A stretch of 5,967 nt of DNA. It comes from Candidatus Aenigmatarchaeota archaeon. GTDB taxonomy: Archaea; Aenigmatarchaeota; Aenigmatarchaeia; CG10238-14; SpSt-28. The stretch is from the NCBI GenBank assembly GCA_021161995.1, contig JAGGZO010000071.1:1-5967 (forward strand), written 5' to 3'. The notes beneath the pieces are model-generated. The model was not told where the DNA came from, did no database searches, and saw only the letters and a program-made list of their open reading frames with translations. Position numbers and translations under genes: made by a program. How positions within the stretch are numbered: position 1 is the stretch's first letter; each line of letters begins with the position of its first letter. Shown here in pieces: positions 1 through 5,931 of this stretch.

Positions 1-1043
1 CTTCTATGTGAGACAACAGTTTTTATTCCGTTCTTCTTAGCCATCTTAACAACTTCTATAACATCGCTCAAAGTTCCAACTTGATTTGGCTTGACAATTA
101 TACCATTACTGGCTTTGAACTTAATACCTTTTTCCAATCTTTTTGGATTAGTGCAGTATAAATCGTCACCGACTATCAGTTTTCTAGGTAATCTATTCGT
201 CAAGGCAGAAAATGATACAAAATCTTCCTGATCAAACGGATCTTCTAAATAGTAAATGTTGTTTTCTTCAGCAAGTTTTGCGATATAAACGAGTTGTTCT
301 ACTCTAGTTAGTTTTGAATTTGCATGCTTATACACATAGTTCTCTCCATCCCACATTTCAGAAGCTGCAAAATCGATACCTAAAACGAGTCTGTATTCAT
401 TAGAGATATCTTTGAGTAAAGAAAGTATTTCATCTAGTTTTAAACTGGTAATCCATGCGCTTTCTAGGTTTCTACCAAAAGTAAACAACGGATCTCTCTT
501 AACTAATATTTTAGATATTTTGTAGTATGCATCAGCGATTTTTGAAATTGTAGTAGAAAACTCATCCATATGTAAATCGATGAGTAAAAACTCCTGGAAA
601 TCTGTTTTACCACCATGTTTACCTCCGCCTATAACATTGGAAACTGGTTTAGGCATTTTTACATCAAAACCAGAAATCTCCGATAGATATTCGAATGGTT
701 TCTTGTCTTCATACAAGGCAAAAGCTTTTAGAATGGCTAATGAAATACCCAAAGCTAGATTCCCACCAATATTAGAAAAATTCTCTGTACCGTCAATTTC
801 TTTTAGTCTTTGATCGATTTCATAAACATCCTTGAATTCTTTCATTTCAAAATTAGACTTTATCTCGAGGAACCTATTGACAACCTGGTTGGCATCTAAA
901 TAAACAACCTCATTTTTTCCTCTACTGGTTCCAATAGGAACCGAAGCCCTAACACTACCTTTTGATGTGATTATCTCAATTTCAATTGTTTTCTTCAGAT
1001 TATGAGAAAAAATTTCTCTTATTTTTATATCTCTTATTATCAT
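1..1043 (-). CDS. eno: Enolase (phosphopyruvate hydratase) or enolase-like protein, C-terminus cut by window edge
   Basis: Enolase converts 2-phosphoglycerate to phosphoenolpyruvate in the cytoplasm. The visible 347 codons contain the N-terminal domain and most of the barrel. Landmarks are a degenerate loop 1 (P36-I-G-T-S-R-G42, normally PSGASTG), the GGGKHGGK loop with H143, the QEF motif with E151, GIDFAASE (D224), LEDPF (E267), VGDDL (D293/D294), VKPNQVGTLS (K318) and VVSHR at the edge, where SHRSGET is expected. By family knowledge these supply the metal ligands, the catalytic lysine and one catalytic glutamate. The usual DEGGFAP segment reads NLESAW (192-197), so E194 is probably the second catalytic glutamate in an altered loop. 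ATG at 1043 is the first possible start, because an in-frame TGA lies four codons upstream. ApgM on the same strand performs the preceding step. The altered loops leave open an enolase-like paralogue rather than the housekeeping enzyme. Confidence 0.93.
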   Translation of the reverse strand, partial: MIIRDIKIREIFSHNLKKTIEIEIITSKGSVRASVPIGTSRGKNEVVYLDANQVVNRFLEIKSNFEMKEFKDVYEIDQRLKEIDGTENFSNIGGNLALGISLAILKAFALYEDKKPFEYLSEISGFDVKMPKPVSNVIGGGKHGGKTDFQEFLLIDLHMDEFSTTISKIADAYYKISKILVKRDPLFTFGRNLESAWITSLKLDEILSLLKDISNEYRLVLGIDFAASEMWDGENYVYKHANSKLTRVEQLVYIAKLAEENNIYYLEDPFDQEDFVSFSALTNRLPRKLIVGDDLYCTNPKRLEKGIKFKASNGIIVKPNQVGTLSDVIEVVKMAKKNGIKTVVSHR

Positions 1044-1066
1044 AAAATATCATTTCATTTGTTAAG

Positions 1067-1072
1067 TATAAA
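1067..1072 (-). promoter_or_regulatory. TATA-like box of the enolase promoter
   Basis: Read on the minus strand this is TTTATA, within AAATTTATAC. It is centred about 26 bp upstream of the enolase ATG at 1043. That is the archaeal TATA-to-start-site distance, so transcription would begin at or next to the start codon (leaderless mRNA). No Shine-Dalgarno motif lies between the box and the ATG, which agrees. The call rests on motif and spacing only. Confidence 0.5.
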
Positions 1073-1084
1073 TTTAACCGAAAG

Positions 1085-1091
1085 TTTATAA
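1085..1091 (+). promoter_or_regulatory. TATA-like box for the 1116 membrane-protein operon
   Basis: TTTATAA is centred about 28 bp before the ATG at 1116, again predicting a start site at or very near the start codon. It is back to back with the enolase TATA-like box. The two boxes are about 12 bp apart, so TBP/TFB binding on one side could hinder the other. The gap shows no Shine-Dalgarno motif for the plus-strand gene. Confidence 0.5.
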
Positions 1092-1115
1092 TCAATAGTT
1101 TACCAATATTAATCT

Positions 1116-1805
1116 ATGTCAATTTTGTTCCTAATAGGAGCTCAGTTAGGTATTTTACAATCAACATTCTCAGATTTATCGAAAGCAATAAACACCTATA
1201 CACCGGAGTTTATATTCTCATCATTCATACTGATACTCGGATATGTCATAGGTAAAAGCATTGAAAAAATCATGTACATCGCATTAGAAAGATTCCTTGG
1301 GTTGAACACATGGTTAAGGAAAAAGAAATTGGATAGGGCACTATACAACATGAACGTCTCTAAATTTTACTCTGCTCTAATCAAGTGGTATATTTATTTT
1401 GTATTTATTGCACAAGCAGTCACACCATATAACGTTGAAATATTAAACAAATTGATATACTCGTTGATTGTCCTATACCCTAAAATTGCTGTGTTTGGCT
1501 TCACCGCAACAGTAGCATTGATGATAGCAGAAGTTGTTAAAAACTTTATTCTAAGCATGGATTTTCCAAACAAAGAAAAGGCGGCATCATTAGCAAAAGC
1601 TGTAACATTATATGTGCTAATAGTTAGTGTCCTGGATTCTTTGGGGGTAGACGTAGAAATACTAGTAGATCTTTTCAGATTGGTAATGATAACAATAGGC
1701 ATTGCAATTGGTATAGCTCTTGGCATTGGCTTAGGGTTTGCATTCAGAAAAGATATAGAAAAAGCTTTAAAGTCATTCAGGATAAAAAGAAGAAGGAAGA
1801 GATAA
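1116..1805 (+). CDS. Small membrane protein with MscS-type conserved TM-helix repeats
   Basis: The 229 residues are mostly hydrophobic, with probable membrane segments near 32-55, 86-104, 112-140, 159-177 and 186-210 and a strongly basic tail (RIKRRRKR). The protein looks internally duplicated. About 84-144 and 158-212 follow the same pattern of helix, a short V-E-I-L anchor (NVEIL at 106-110, DVEIL at 179-183) and a second long helix. This resembles the 'conserved TM helix' family found in proteins related to small-conductance mechanosensitive channels. The last helix is glycine-spaced (G195, G199, G203, G205, G207), as in tightly packed pore-type helices. No soluble MscS beta domain follows, so channel activity is not shown. 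It is the first gene of a pair, with the transporter gene starting one base after its TAA. The family call is from overall pattern, not a profile search. Confidence 0.65.
   Translation: MSILFLIGAQLGILQSTFSDLSKAINTYTPEFIFSSFILILGYVIGKSIEKIMYIALERFLGLNTWLRKKKLDRALYNMNVSKFYSALIKWYIYFVFIAQAVTPYNVEILNKLIYSLIVLYPKIAVFGFTATVALMIAEVVKNFILSMDFPNKEKAASLAKAVTLYVLIVSVLDSLGVDVEILVDLFRLVMITIGIAIGIALGIGLGFAFRKDIEKALKSFRIKRRRKR
1793..1800 (+). promoter_or_regulatory. Weak purine-rich ribosome binding site before the transporter
   Basis: AAGGAAGA lies 6 bases before the ATG at 1807, inside the end of the upstream gene. It partly matches the archaeal GGAGGTGAT consensus. As the second gene of a tightly spaced pair, the transporter would need internal initiation or coupled translation, unlike the apparently leaderless first gene. 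Confidence 0.35.
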
Positions 1806-1806
1806 A

Positions 1807-3048
1807 ATGCAAAAAACAGAAAGCTTCAGAATACATTCATTTTTACAAATAATGTACAAAGTTTCTAGGGCCATTCTTTCAACAATAATGGTTTTGTTGG
1901 CAAACAAACATCTCGGCCCATCAGGTGCAGGTTCTCAAGTAGCAGTTATGTATTTTGGTGGTATTCTGGCGTCTCTTGTATGGGGAAAATGGGCAGTCAA
2001 GAGAGATAACAGATATGTTGCGATATTAATAACATTCGCAGGATATCTTTCTGCTTCTGTAGTAGCTTATTTTTCTTTTGATTTGTTAACTGTACTCTTA
2101 GGAACTTTTATGTTCGCATTCTTTGCTCCAGCATCTTATTATGCATGGATAGCAATGATAAGGGAAATGGATCATTATGAAAAGAGAGTCGCAAAATACG
2201 AGAAAATTGGTGGATTTTCATGGGCATTAGGTTTGATGATTGGTTCTTTTTTAACATCAAGATTCACGCTTAACGTTTCTGTTTTGATTGTGTCCGCTCT
2301 TTCATTATTCTCTATTTTGATAATAGTGTTTGCATTCAGAGAAAAACTTTTAGAGAGGCTTGCTTCAATGTTTCTGAAAGATTTTGGTTTGCTTATGAAA
2401 ATCGAAAAAAGTATTGAAAAAATAACTAAAATAGAAGAAATGTTTTTGACAAGAAGCTATATGCCGACTAGTGATATGATGTCAACATCGCTATTCCCAT
2501 CACTTCTACCAATGAAAATAAGGATCCCGAAGCAAATGTTAAAGTTCCACGGACCATTTCTGTTCCTAGCATTCATACTTGGTTTAACAACACAAATAGT
2601 CCCATTTGAAAAATATGTTGGTATCCCAAACAATGTAGTGTTTTTGTTTTCATTAATGGCAACTATACTAACATCGATAATGTTTGGTTATGCGGCAAGC
2701 ATAAAAAACTATATCTTAGCAATAAGAAAATGTATGTACGTAAGATTAATAACGTACATTCTTATTGCAATTGCATTTTTGTATCAGAAGATATCTATTC
2801 CAGCATTGATAATGTATTTCGTAGTCGATGGTACTACTTGGGGAATAACTCTAGTTTCTATTGAATTACATGTTTTAAAATACAGAAAAAATGAATTTGG
2901 TGAAAACAATTTCTTTAGGTCAGTCGGAAGAATACTTGGTAGTTTGGCTGGAGGTTTTATATCATCACTATTAGGATTTCATGCCACGTTTATAATAGCG
3001 GCTTTCCTTGGGTTATTTTTTATCAAATGGATCAAATCATTTGAATAA
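1807..3048 (+). CDS. Major facilitator superfamily-like membrane transporter, substrate unknown
   Basis: The 413 residues show about 12 membrane segments in two halves. Approximate positions are 12-32, 42-60, 71-90, 93-113, 134-153 and 157-177, then 250-268, 276-302, 311-328, 331-352, 366-387 and 390-408. After segment 2 comes GKWAVKRDNR (60-69), a degenerate form of the major-facilitator motif A loop. The halves are joined by a long hydrophilic linker (about 178-248), as in that superfamily. The length is typical. The second half has GRILGSLAGGF, a glycine-rich helix like the eleventh helix of these carriers. I see no residue pattern that identifies a substrate. It starts one base after the TM-helix protein, so the two are probably co-transcribed. 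Its TAA directly touches the stop codon of the convergent apgM. Confidence 0.7.
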   Translation: MQKTESFRIHSFLQIMYKVSRAILSTIMVLLANKHLGPSGAGSQVAVMYFGGILASLVWGKWAVKRDNRYVAILITFAGYLSASVVAYFSFDLLTVLLGTFMFAFFAPASYYAWIAMIREMDHYEKRVAKYEKIGGFSWALGLMIGSFLTSRFTLNVSVLIVSALSLFSILIIVFAFREKLLERLASMFLKDFGLLMKIEKSIEKITKIEEMFLTRSYMPTSDMMSTSLFPSLLPMKIRIPKQMLKFHGPFLFLAFILGLTTQIVPFEKYVGIPNNVVFLFSLMATILTSIMFGYAASIKNYILAIRKCMYVRLITYILIAIAFLYQKISIPALIMYFVVDGTTWGITLVSIELHVLKYRKNEFGENNFFRSVGRILGSLAGGFISSLLGFHATFIIAAFLGLFFIKWIKSFE

Positions 3049-4272
3049 CTATTCTTTTTCAAATCTCTTTGCTATGAACCTCCAAAGTTGCTTTCCAGTA
3101 TTGAAGATCAGTCTAGATTTCATAGCCGTAAATTCATCGAACTTTTTGTAGTTATCCTTACCTAAGCCGTATATCAAAACTGGCACATAACCATATTCAT
3201 GCTTACCTGTTCTGTAGTCGGTTCTGTGGTCAGAAAGTAGGATTACAATATCATCTCTATCTATGAAATATTCCATTCTGTAGTCAATTTCCTCTATGGC
3301 TTTTATTTTCTTTTCAAGATTTTTATCATGCCCAGCCTCGTCCACTCCTTTCAAATGCATGTAGATTATTTGGTATTTTCTTTTAACAGAAGGGTGCTTA
3401 GCCTTTTCGAAAGCAAAATCTAACATGCTTTCATGAGACATTTCAGGAACCGCTATCGATTCAAAACCCACTAGTTTACAAGTCGCCTTCATTACACCGT
3501 TTTCTGCTATGGCTACGCCATTATCAAAACCGAACATTGAGAAGAAACTTTCTAACTTTGGCAAAGAGGTTCCCGCGTCTCTAGTTAACAAATAGTTTGC
3601 TGGTAATATTCCTTTTGCAATTCTATCAACATTAACCCTATGCTTCTTAGCTAGCTCGTGGAATTTCTTTAGAAATTCATTAAGTACTTTAGCGGTCCTA
3701 ACTGCCTTTTTAGATCTTCTATTCAAAGGTTTTACCTTATTTGGTCTTACTCCTGTCTTAAATGGGTCAGAATCTGTTATCTTATCCGATAAATCATTCG
3801 TTTTAAAAACAAGTGAAACTCTATGACCAAAAGTTCTTTGCATATGAAACTTATAACCAACATGAATTTTTTCATTAAGATCATCTATAAGCAGATCTAA
3901 GCCGAGAATGTTTCTACCAGCTCTTCTATCCTTTATAATCAGGTTTTCATCAACAGTAGCTATATCCCCTCTTATCGCCAACCAACCATTCTGATATTCC
4001 AGATCAGCACCAATTGCTTCTAGAGGTCCTCTTCTAACATAATATTTAGATGCATCGTAGCCAAGAATTCCCAAATTGCCTATTTGGCTAGCACTAGCAA
4101 AAGCTGTCTTGTTCCAATTCTTCTTTGATATCGGTAAAAATCTACCGACTATCCCATTTTTTGCTAAGGTATCTATATTCGGTTTGCTTGCTTTTTTGAG
4201 AGCAGTAATTCCCTGTGGAATATCAGGCATACCATCTACTACAATGATGTATATGTTCTTCTTATACCTCAT
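3049..4272 (-). CDS. apgM: 2,3-bisphosphoglycerate-independent phosphoglycerate mutase, archaeal type
   Basis: This cytoplasmic metalloenzyme interconverts 3- and 2-phosphoglycerate, the glycolytic step before enolase. It belongs to the alkaline-phosphatase superfamily. The 407-residue length is normal for ApgM. Visible motifs in order are VVDGMPD (metal ligand D13), KPNIDTLAKNG (30-40), the nucleophile region ASQIGNLGILGYD (S62), RRGPLEAIGAD (80-90), DRRAGR (115-120), GVDEAGHD (D311, H315), SDHRT (D348, H349) and H358 before VPVLIYG. These correspond to the full two-metal ligand set of the superfamily, so it should be active. The residue after S62 is Q, where ApgM usually has D. The ATG at 4272 puts DG at the usual distance from the N-terminus. 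The TAG stop abuts the transporter's TAA. A weak TTAAAA lies 26 bp upstream, and read-through from 4433 is also possible. Confidence 0.95.
   Translation of the reverse strand: MRYKKNIYIIVVDGMPDIPQGITALKKASKPNIDTLAKNGIVGRFLPISKKNWNKTAFASASQIGNLGILGYDASKYYVRRGPLEAIGADLEYQNGWLAIRGDIATVDENLIIKDRRAGRNILGLDLLIDDLNEKIHVGYKFHMQRTFGHRVSLVFKTNDLSDKITDSDPFKTGVRPNKVKPLNRRSKKAVRTAKVLNEFLKKFHELAKKHRVNVDRIAKGILPANYLLTRDAGTSLPKLESFFSMFGFDNGVAIAENGVMKATCKLVGFESIAVPEMSHESMLDFAFEKAKHPSVKRKYQIIYMHLKGVDEAGHDKNLEKKIKAIEEIDYRMEYFIDRDDIVILLSDHRTDYRTGKHEYGYVPVLIYGLGKDNYKKFDEFTAMKSRLIFNTGKQLWRFIAKRFEKE
3052..3059 (+). terminator. Possible oligo-T terminator for the membrane-protein operon
   Basis: TTCTTTTT begins four bases after the transporter stop codon. 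Archaeal termination often needs only a T-rich tract. A T6 run at 3016-3021, inside the end of the coding region, could contribute. Because the genes converge with no gap, this terminator would lie inside apgM coding sequence. There is no hairpin, so the call is tentative. Confidence 0.3.
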
Positions 4273-4289
4273 AATGAATTATTGTAAGT

Positions 4290-4391
4290 TTAACGTTTTA
4301 ACATTGAGAAAAATGCATAAAGAAATAGAAAAGACATGAAAATACCAGGAAGGATTGATGAAAAAGCAAAGCCAAAAAGACCAGTAATCAT
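4290..4391 (-). CDS. Possible small membrane protein; upstream part of its frame lacks an in-frame start
   Basis: From ATG 4391 to TAA 4290 this encodes 33 residues with one strongly hydrophobic helix (about 5-28) and a basic end (LKR). The same frame is open 20 codons further upstream (to 4451) and there encodes a second hydrophobic stretch. The whole would be a two-helix hairpin, but that upstream part is preceded by TGA (4452-4454) and has no ATG, GTG or TTG. An ATG at 4455 overlaps the end of the preceding gene. It would enter this frame only if one A of the A4 run at 4449-4452 were skipped, giving a 54-residue protein beginning MKLLYSLAIIS. Against this, T-rich sequence easily spells Phe/Leu/Ile by chance. 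Otherwise 4273-4432 holds nothing recognisable. Confidence 0.28.
   Translation of the reverse strand: MITGLFGFAFSSILPGIFMSFLFLYAFFSMLKR
4296..4301 (-). promoter_or_regulatory. Weak TATA-like element before apgM
   Basis: On the minus strand this reads TTAAAA, in GTTAAAACGTTAAAC, which contains GTTAAA twice. It is centred about 26 bp before the apgM ATG, the right position for a leaderless promoter, but the match to TTTATATA is poor. It overlaps the end of the possible small membrane ORF. Confidence 0.25.
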
Positions 4392-4432
4392 TTTACCAAA
4401 AAAGAAATAGGAAAATGTTAAAGAAATTATAG

Positions 4433-4933
4433 CTAACGAGTAAAGAAGTTTTCATAGTATTTTCTTTTAACAGGTAACTTATCAATAATACTAGCATAGT
4501 CTATCATTTTTTTGTATGTCTCTTTTGATATTTTACCAGAATCATACAGATATCTGACTTTCTTTTCAAACACACTCCTACCTTCTTTTACGAGTTCTAG
4601 TATATTATCCAGCAACTTTAATGGATCTTTTTCTTTCATGAGCCCAGAAACGTTATATTTATTTCTAGAATATCTCAGACCAAGAGCAGCGAGCGTACCA
4701 AGAAAATATCCAATGGTTTTTATTCTTTTATCGTAACCATATTTGGAAAAATCTATGCATACAATATCATCAGAAATTGCTTCTGCTTTTTCATCAAAAG
4801 CATTTTCATAAGCAAGGGAAATATTTTTTATTTTCATTTTCAATTCATCATTTTCATTTATTCTGTTGAATATTTTTTCCACAAAGCTTTTATCATCTTC
4901 ATTATATTTTTTAAGTTGTTCCATATATGACAA
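4433..4933 (-). CDS. C-terminal fragment of the interrupted gene, unknown function
   Basis: This is 166 codons from TTG 4933 to TAG; a better ATG start is at 4924 (163 residues). No convincing ribosome binding site precedes either, and both fall inside a continuous upstream frame, so neither is likely to be the natural start. The protein is helical and charged. There is an amphipathic N-terminal half (about 1-50), a short hydrophobic patch TIGYFLGTLAALGL (about 73-86) and a lysine-rich C-terminal helical region ending KYYENFFTR. The patch is too short and too isolated to call a membrane segment. No catalytic motif is visible. The end overlaps, in another frame, the start of the possible small membrane protein. 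Confidence 0.4.
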   Translation of the reverse strand: MSYMEQLKKYNEDDKSFVEKIFNRINENDELKMKIKNISLAYENAFDEKAEAISDDIVCIDFSKYGYDKRIKTIGYFLGTLAALGLRYSRNKYNVSGLMKEKDPLKLLDNILELVKEGRSVFEKKVRYLYDSGKISKETYKKMIDYASIIDKLPVKRKYYENFFTR

Positions 4934-5182
4934 AATAGAATCAAAAAACCTAGAAACATTTTCATAGAAATGCTCATTCTTTTTTAGATATTTAGAAAGT
5001 CCAATAAACCTATTAACGATAAAATCTTCGTCACCTGAATAATATAATCCATATAAATCTGCAACAGCCTCTTCTACAACTTGTTCAACAAAGCTTTTTA
5101 ATTGTAAAATGTACGATTTGTAAGTATCGCTGTACTCTTCTGTTGTACTTAGCCATATGATAAGTGTATCCTCGTTTCCTTC

Positions 5183-5470
5183 TCACTCGATGAATATTTT
5201 CGTGTTTAGCAAGAGATTCAACAACTTTGGAATTAATTTTTTTGTCAGTGTATTTTTTAATAGCCTGCTAGTTATGTAAATCTTGTCATCAAGATCAGAG
5301 TAACACGCCATTGATAATAGCTCATCAGATTTCTCATTACCATGATCGTGGTCATATGAAAATTCAATTCCTGGTTTTTCTCTTATGCCAAATTCTTTAT
5401 TCACTTCGTAAGAAACTCTCTCGAAGAGTTCTTTGAGTTCTTTCTTGTATTTATCATGAGAATCCCCCAT
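5183..5470 (-). CDS. N-terminal fragment of the interrupted gene, unknown function
   Basis: This is 95 codons from ATG 5470; a TTG at 5479 would add three. ATG is preferred because GGTTGAT (5481-5475), close to the archaeal Shine-Dalgarno GGTGAT, ends four bases before it. The protein starts with a charged helix (about 5-28) and then has an acidic, histidine-bearing stretch, SYDHDHGNEKSDE (38-50), that could bind metal. ACYSDLDDKIYITSRLL (about 55-71) suggests strand then helix. It ends in a leucine-rich helix and KIFIE directly before TGA. The fragment stops mid-domain by appearance. Whether it is stable alone is unknown. Confidence 0.5.
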   Translation of the reverse strand: MGDSHDKYKKELKELFERVSYEVNKEFGIREKPGIEFSYDHDHGNEKSDELLSMACYSDLDDKIYITSRLLKNTLTKKLIPKLLNLLLNTKIFIE

Positions 5471-5501
5471 CCAAATCAACCATCAACCTAAGCCACAATA
5501 A

Positions 5502-5517
5502 CTATAATATACTATAG
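5502..5517 (-). promoter_or_regulatory. AT-rich palindrome and probable TATA region of the interrupted gene
   Basis: CTATAATATACTATAG matches its own reverse complement at 14 of 16 positions. It overlaps a perfect 10-bp palindrome, TACTATAGTA (5510-5519). On the minus strand the core TATATTATAG (5511-5502) is the best TATA candidate, predicting initiation near 5481, about 11 bases before ATG 5470. A regulator could bind the dyad, but such palindromes also arise by chance in AT-rich DNA. The rest of the 5480-5595 gap shows no gene. Confidence 0.35.
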
Positions 5518-5572
5518 TAGAGAGAAAATGATATAATTGATATTTTACTCTGCTTTACCAAAGAGAAGATAA

Positions 5573-5595
5573 TAAAAGTAGGTGAAAACTCAAAA
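5573..5595 (-). terminator. Possible T-rich terminator after the 101-residue protein gene
   Basis: Directly after the TAA at 5596-5598 the minus strand has three T4 runs within about 23 bases (5595-5592, 5588-5585, 5577-5574) and no clear hairpin. This fits loose archaeal oligo-T termination. It suggests the gene is transcribed separately from the interrupted gene, which has its own TATA-like region downstream. Confidence 0.3.
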
Positions 5596-5901
5596 TTAAA
5601 GCATTTTGTTAAGATCGCTTAAAGCTGTCTCGGCATACTTTAACAATCTAGCTGCCAACTTAGCTTTACCTTGTTCAACCAATTTTTTCATTTCTTTTTT
5701 TCCCTCTTCTGTTTTAGCTAACGCTATGTTTTTTTCGATGTTAGATAAAAATAGTGCAACCGTATAGGTTTCGAGCCAAAATATAGATTTTTTGAATAAT
5801 CTCTTAGCCTCTTCTAAATCCTTCTCTTTTTCAGCAAGCTCTTTCCATGCCCTATAATTCTCGTTTGCTATTCTTAACATCTCGGAAAGGTTTTCTACCA
5901 T
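5596..5901 (-). CDS. Uncharacterised 101-residue helical protein
   Basis: I do not recognise a family. The sequence is almost entirely predicted helix: a first segment about 3-36 (rich in E and K, with W19), a second about 38-62 holding a hydrophobic face (IFWLETYTVALFLSNI, 40-55), and a third about 64-100 ending ALSDLNKML. A short three- or four-helix bundle is plausible, similar in style to small archaeal adaptor or HEPN/TPR-like proteins, but no motif supports either. It has no signal peptide, and the hydrophobic stretch contains an E and is too interrupted for a membrane helix. ATG at 5901 is strongly supported by the canonical TATA box 26-27 bp upstream. It is a single-gene unit by spacing (115 bp to the ATG at 5470 in the downstream gene's direction). 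Confidence 0.75.
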   Translation of the reverse strand: MVENLSEMLRIANENYRAWKELAEKEKDLEEAKRLFKKSIFWLETYTVALFLSNIEKNIALAKTEEGKKEMKKLVEQGKAKLAARLLKYAETALSDLNKML

Positions 5902-5923
5902 AGTTACTATTTAGTAGTAGCAG

Positions 5924-5931
5924 TATATAAA
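5924..5931 (-). promoter_or_regulatory. Canonical archaeal TATA box for the 101-residue protein gene
   Basis: On the minus strand this is TTTATATA, the archaeal consensus, centred 26-27 bp before ATG 5901. It is the strongest promoter in the window and predicts a leaderless transcript. It is flanked by two short dyads: TACTA-TT-TAGTA (5905-5916), between the box and the start codon, and TTACT-AAAC-AGTAA (5948-5961), upstream. Confidence 0.65.

Larger units (their letters stand above)
4433..5470 (-). pseudogene. One unrecognised gene of about 345 codons interrupted by an in-frame TGA
   Basis: Reading the minus strand codon by codon from 5470, the frame is open to TGA at 5183-5185. It then continues in the same frame, with no further stop, to TAG at 4433-4435. 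The 83 codons after the TGA (5182-4934) contain no ATG, GTG or TTG, yet have ordinary protein-like composition (for example IIWLSTTEEYSDTYK and VVEEAVADLYGLYYSGDED). Conceptual read-through gives 345 residues from ATG 5470, or 348 from TTG 5479. It would be a soluble, lysine- and glutamate-rich, mainly helical protein. I recognise no family. The simplest reading is a gene broken by a point mutation; recoding and sequence error remain possible. Two ATG/TTG-started fragments are listed separately. Confidence 0.65.

Noticed and set aside
580..813. Plus-strand open frame of 77 codons
   Set aside because: It lies antisense inside enolase, where the minus-strand frame has clear catalytic motifs.
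1394..1726. Minus-strand open frame of 110 codons
   Set aside because: It is antisense to the TM-helix protein, is low-complexity in T/I/A, and has no promoter or homology pattern.
4076..4339. Plus-strand hydrophobic open frame of 87 codons
   Set aside because: It mostly overlaps the N-terminal coding region of apgM in antisense; the hydrophobicity is an artefact of the complementary strand.
4336..4410. Plus-strand 24-codon basic ORF (starts MKIPGRIDEK)
   Set aside because: It has no TATA box at the right distance and no ribosome binding site. It is antisense to the more protein-like minus-strand hydrophobic frame.
4273..4432. tRNA or structured RNA gene between apgM and the upstream gene
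   Set aside because: No cloverleaf arms, no GTTCRA-type T-loop and no GC-rich stems are visible.
4512..4736. Plus-strand open frame of 74 codons
   Set aside because: It is antisense to the C-terminal fragment of the interrupted gene, with nothing to support it.
4433..5470. Toxin-antitoxin or defence pair formed by the two adjacent fragments
   Set aside because: The fragments share one frame separated by a single TGA, so they are halves of one gene rather than two partners.
5000..5470. Zinc metalloprotease (a VVEEAVADLYG segment resembles a third-ligand helix)
   Set aside because: No HExxH or similar first-ligand motif is present in the read-through protein.
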